DNA from: Urophycis tenuis
Taxonomy: Eukaryota; Chordata; Actinopteri; Gadiformes; Phycidae
NCBI GenBank assembly: GCA_036785325.1
Contig: JAXIVH010000072.1
Location: forward strand, 436,001-500,000
DNA: 64,000 nucleotides
Reading direction: 5' to 3'
Both the position numbers and the translations under genes were made by a program. Of the stretch, positions 61,701 through 64,000 are shown one piece after another. The notes under the pieces were generated by a model. That model had not been told where the DNA came from and did not search any database. It was given only the letters and a program-made list of their open reading frames with translations. Positions within the stretch are counted from its first letter, which is position 1; every line of letters begins with the position of its first letter.

Positions 61701-64000
61701 GAGTCAACCTCTTCTTGTACAGGAATGCCTCCTCCTTGGGCTTGTCCTTCCGCACAACGTCATCAAACACCTGAGAAGGCCAAACACATCAGAGGACTTA
61801 CATCAGAAGCATTATAACCACATGTAGACATGTTCCAATAGCATGGTATCATTCTTCACTGTTTTCATAGCGTTGTAGGAAAAGAAAAAAAGGAAAAAAT
61901 ACTAGCATTGTATTTCTGATTCTTATGGTTACTCTGCACTATGACCAGTTGTTTGAAAACGAGCATTTGCAGCACTAGAACTTTATTGTTATTACTCAAA
62001 TGTTGATTGAATGCTTTGATCGTTGTCAGCCTCACTCGTAAGTCTCTTTGAATAAAAGTTGTGGCTGCTGAAAAAACTCATTGCAGATCTAATAGCAGTT
62101 CTCTCTCACTTGATCTTTTATCCTCTGTTTGATGATGTCCTCCAGCTGCAGTGTGGTCTCCTCTGTGATAGCAGGCGCTAAAGAGGAGAGAAAGATTTAA
62201 AGTTAAACACCCCACAAGTAACAGGATGAACACAAACAGCCTAGTGAAATCAAGTAGCGCATATACGTTGACTCAGATGTTTTCATGCCATGACGCACCT
62301 TTTTTTCATACAATACAAAACAAATCAGTCATTAACATATCCAAAAAAGTGAGACAATGAAAAAGTCTCAATGTATATTGTTAATCAAACATTGAGACAA
62401 TGTTTGATTAACAAAAATTAAAACAATTAGAAATAAATAAAAAAACACTATATATGCCATGCATATATAGTTTTGAAAAAACTGCTTTAAAAAAAACTTT
62501 ATGGGAACCTCACTCAATTGACATCCCGCAAGAATGCACCTACCCCTTCTGGAAGTTTGGTCGAAGTCTACATCCTCTGCCAGGATGCTGTTCTCAGGGC
62601 GGGTCTGGGCTGTGGCCTCGCCAGCCAGCTGCCAGGGCTTGTCTGACAGCGCCACCTTCTCCAACTCACCAATCTTCTCAGCCATCTAGGAGAGCGATTG
62701 CAAATCCAGGTTTGAAACATTGTATTTTGAAGGATCCTAGCCCTTTTGATGAGGCCTTTACTGTTACTGCCAGCCCATTACTGTTGTCAGAATGTAATGT
62801 ATCCCCATCTCAATCAATAACACTGACCACCAGACCATATTTATATCCTCTGGATCTTGGTTTCTACTTATATTTATTTATTTGGTCAACTCAAAGAGTA
62901 AAAATGTAAACACAAGCCAATAGTCAATGTCAATTCCAATGTAGTAACAAATCACTAACAAATTCACAAATTCAGAATATCCAACCTTGGATCGATAAAT
63001 TATCTTATTTCACAAGCAAACAGGTGTTGTGATTCAGAACAAGACACGATAGGAGAATGGTGTGTGTGTGTGTGTGTCCGCGCTTCATAATGTCATGTTT
63101 TCATAGATCAAAAAGGTAGAAACCTATTTAATTCTCCTTACCTTTTGTTGACGTTTCTCAAACAAAGACTTGGGTTCCTCTTTATCTGAGCTCAACTTCC
63201 CACCAAAAATGTATTCTCCCTCGCTGTCCTCTTCCTCGGAAAGTTTAAAGGTCACCTTTTTGTGACTATCTCTGGACTGGCCCTCCTCTGCAGCCCTAGA
63301 TGCACGATAATATCAACAATTTGAATTAATATTGTGCATTTATAAAGTGCTTTTGAAGACTATTATTCCAACAATTCAGACAAAATGTAACCTAAGCTTC
63401 TACCTGTGGTTTGGCATTAAGCATAGACACATTTTTTTGTCATTAACAAAACAAGCAAAAAAAACAACTAAGCATTTGAATACTGAATTGAGATTTGAAT
63501 ACCTACCCAACAAACAAATATCAAAACGTTGAATATTTGAGCACTTGATACTTTGGTAATATAGATAGCATTTCTGATATACATTTTTAAACCACTTACA
63601 CAGAGTCATCCTCTTCCACATCTGCCTCCTCTTCATTGTCCTCATGCATCTCATCCATGCTGTCAACATCGTGATCTCCAGTACAAGGTGCCACTCCATC
63701 CACAGGATCAAAGAAGTCTTTGTACTTGAGGTTTCTGGCGCTCTTCAGCTGGAAGCAAAAACACAAGAGACAATGTCTTATTCATTAGGATAAAAGGAAC
63801 ATAAATTACTTGTACTTGTGCCATCTTTAATTTTAAGTATAAAAGAAAAATAAGAGTTGTAATAATTGCAATGTGAATGGTTGACAAAGGGCACTAGATA
63901 CATACAGAATTTCTTATGGTTTGTTTCTTTGCAGAGATCGGTTTCTCCAGATTGAAAGTTTCTCCTTCATTGTCAGAGGGCAAGTCTTGGAAATAGTCTA
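58611..64000 (-). CDS. mphosph10: U3 small nucleolar ribonucleoprotein MPP10, 3' ten exons (5' end outside window)
   Basis: MPP10 is a scaffold of the U3 snoRNP/SSU processome and is needed for 18S rRNA processing in the nucleolus. Ten exons with GT-AG borders keep one frame to TGA at 58611-58613. Visible parts: an acidic stretch typical of the family (DEMHEDNEEEADVEEDD), MAEKIGELEKVALSDKPWQL, ITEETTLQLEDIIKQRIKDQ, KKRLTLDHEKSKLSLAHIYE, MDTLFLKLDALSNFHFSPKP and SNLPSISMEEVAPVSVS. The C-terminal third is Lys/Arg-rich, ending KELSASKLKL. The start and first exons lie to the right of the window. No damage seen. Confidence 0.95.
58967..59197 (-). CDS. mphosph10: mphosph10 exon (basic region)
   Basis: 77 codons, acceptor catctgaccacag, donor gtcagt. 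Encodes MTDKKRQRRKMKKVKQVRIK and ends MGGKATILK. Confidence 0.95.
59340..59475 (-). mobile_element. tRNA-derived SINE, minus strand
   Basis: GGTGGGAATCAAACCCGGGC contains a reverse-complement B box (GGTTTGATTCC). The A-box side lies at about 59440-59475. Intronic in mphosph10. Confidence 0.6.
59607..59714 (-). CDS. mphosph10: mphosph10 exon
   Basis: 36 codons, acceptor gttttctctcag, donor gtaggt. Encodes AIPEIKVVSNLPSISMEEVA and ends LAPEEVK. Confidence 0.95.
60064..60126. repeat. Perfect palindrome: 31-bp arms, 1-nt spacer
   Basis: Arms 60064-60094 and 60096-60126 are exact reverse complements (TTTGAAATGTAATATTTTGT...TGCA). AT-rich, in an mphosph10 intron. Confidence 0.97.
60927..61037 (-). 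CDS. mphosph10: mphosph10 exon
   Basis: 37 codons, acceptor cggttttcag, donor gtaagt. Encodes QKTEVEENSANVEIKKMMDT and ends FHFSPKP. Confidence 0.95.
61633..61770 (-). CDS. mphosph10: mphosph10 exon
   Basis: 46 codons, acceptor ggccttctcag, donor gtaacc. Encodes VFDDVVRKDKPKEEAFLYKK and ends EQEFIKQTQ. Confidence 0.95.
62110..62177 (-). CDS. mphosph10: mphosph10 exon
   Basis: Acceptor tctcctctttag, donor gtgaga. Encodes APAITEETTLQLEDIIKQRI and KDQ. Confidence 0.95.
62380..62412. repeat. Perfect 15-bp inverted repeat
   Basis: GTTAATCAAACATTG / CAATGTTTGATTAAC with a 3-nt loop, in an mphosph10 intron. Confidence 0.9.
62544..62685 (-). CDS. mphosph10: mphosph10 exon
   Basis: Acceptor gctctcctag, donor gtaggt. 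Encodes MAEKIGELEKVALSDKPWQL and ends DFDQTSRR; phase 1. Confidence 0.95.
63142..63295 (-). CDS. mphosph10: mphosph10 exon
   Basis: Acceptor cgtgcatctag, donor gtaagg. Encodes HKKVTFKLSEEEDSEGEY and ends SLFEKRQQK. Confidence 0.95.
63600..63748 (-). CDS. mphosph10: mphosph10 exon (acidic segment)
   Basis: Acceptor tttgcttccag, donor gtaagt, phase 0 to 2. Encodes LKSARNLKYKDFFDPVDG and an Asp/Glu run. Confidence 0.95.
63906..64000 (-). CDS. mphosph10: mphosph10 exon (partial at window edge)
   Basis: Ends ...LEKPISAKKQTIRNS at donor gtatgt; includes DYFQDLPSDNEGETF. Confidence 0.9.

Overview
This is chromosomal DNA of a bony fish, almost certainly a teleost. The coding signal is spread over short exons with GT-AG introns in consistent phase. 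The repeats are of teleost type: L2/CR1-group LINEs, Tc1 and hAT transposons, tRNA-derived SINEs and long (CA)n tracts. The gene order also matches a vertebrate block: dhodh (-), a polycystin-1-like gene with a C-type lectin domain (+), and ist1 (-) correspond to the human DHODH - PKD1L3 - IST1 neighbourhood with the same relative orientations. mphosph10 follows on the minus strand and runs off the right edge.

Layout. 1-6.7 kb holds a truncated LINE, a palindromic 1.47-kb transposon with intact target-site duplication (TSD), a 56-copy 40-bp satellite and a MITE. 6.9-30.1 kb is the 5' half of dhodh: four small exons separated by introns of 7.8 and 14.4 kb. These introns are packed with nested transposons: LINE in LINE, hAT in Tc1, and LINE in hAT. 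30.1-30.8 kb is a divergent promoter interval. 30.8-44.7 kb is a 23-exon polycystin-1-like gene whose exons join in phase into one 1085-residue reading frame. It has signal peptide, C-type lectin, GAIN/GPS, PLAT and about five membrane segments, but stops before the channel domain. 45.7-48.2 kb is a TIR transposon of a family I cannot assign, carrying a decayed gene and a nested hAT MITE. 49.7-54.5 kb is a complete ist1 (342 codons). 54.5-58.5 kb is intergenic with a fold-back sequence, a 20-copy minisatellite and a tRNA-Trp-like relic. 58.6-64 kb holds the last ten exons of mphosph10.

Functionally the genes are unrelated neighbours: pyrimidine synthesis in mitochondria (dhodh), a sensory or adhesion-type membrane receptor (pkd1l3-like), ESCRT-III regulation (ist1) and U3 snoRNP/18S rRNA processing (mphosph10).

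The most unusual signal is in the polycystin gene. Three tandem arrays sit on exon-intron junctions. Two of them (53 bp x6 and 60 bp x6) multiply a splice donor together with the exon end, and the 60-bp array is open and in frame. I found no prokaryotic system, CRISPR array or virus in the window.
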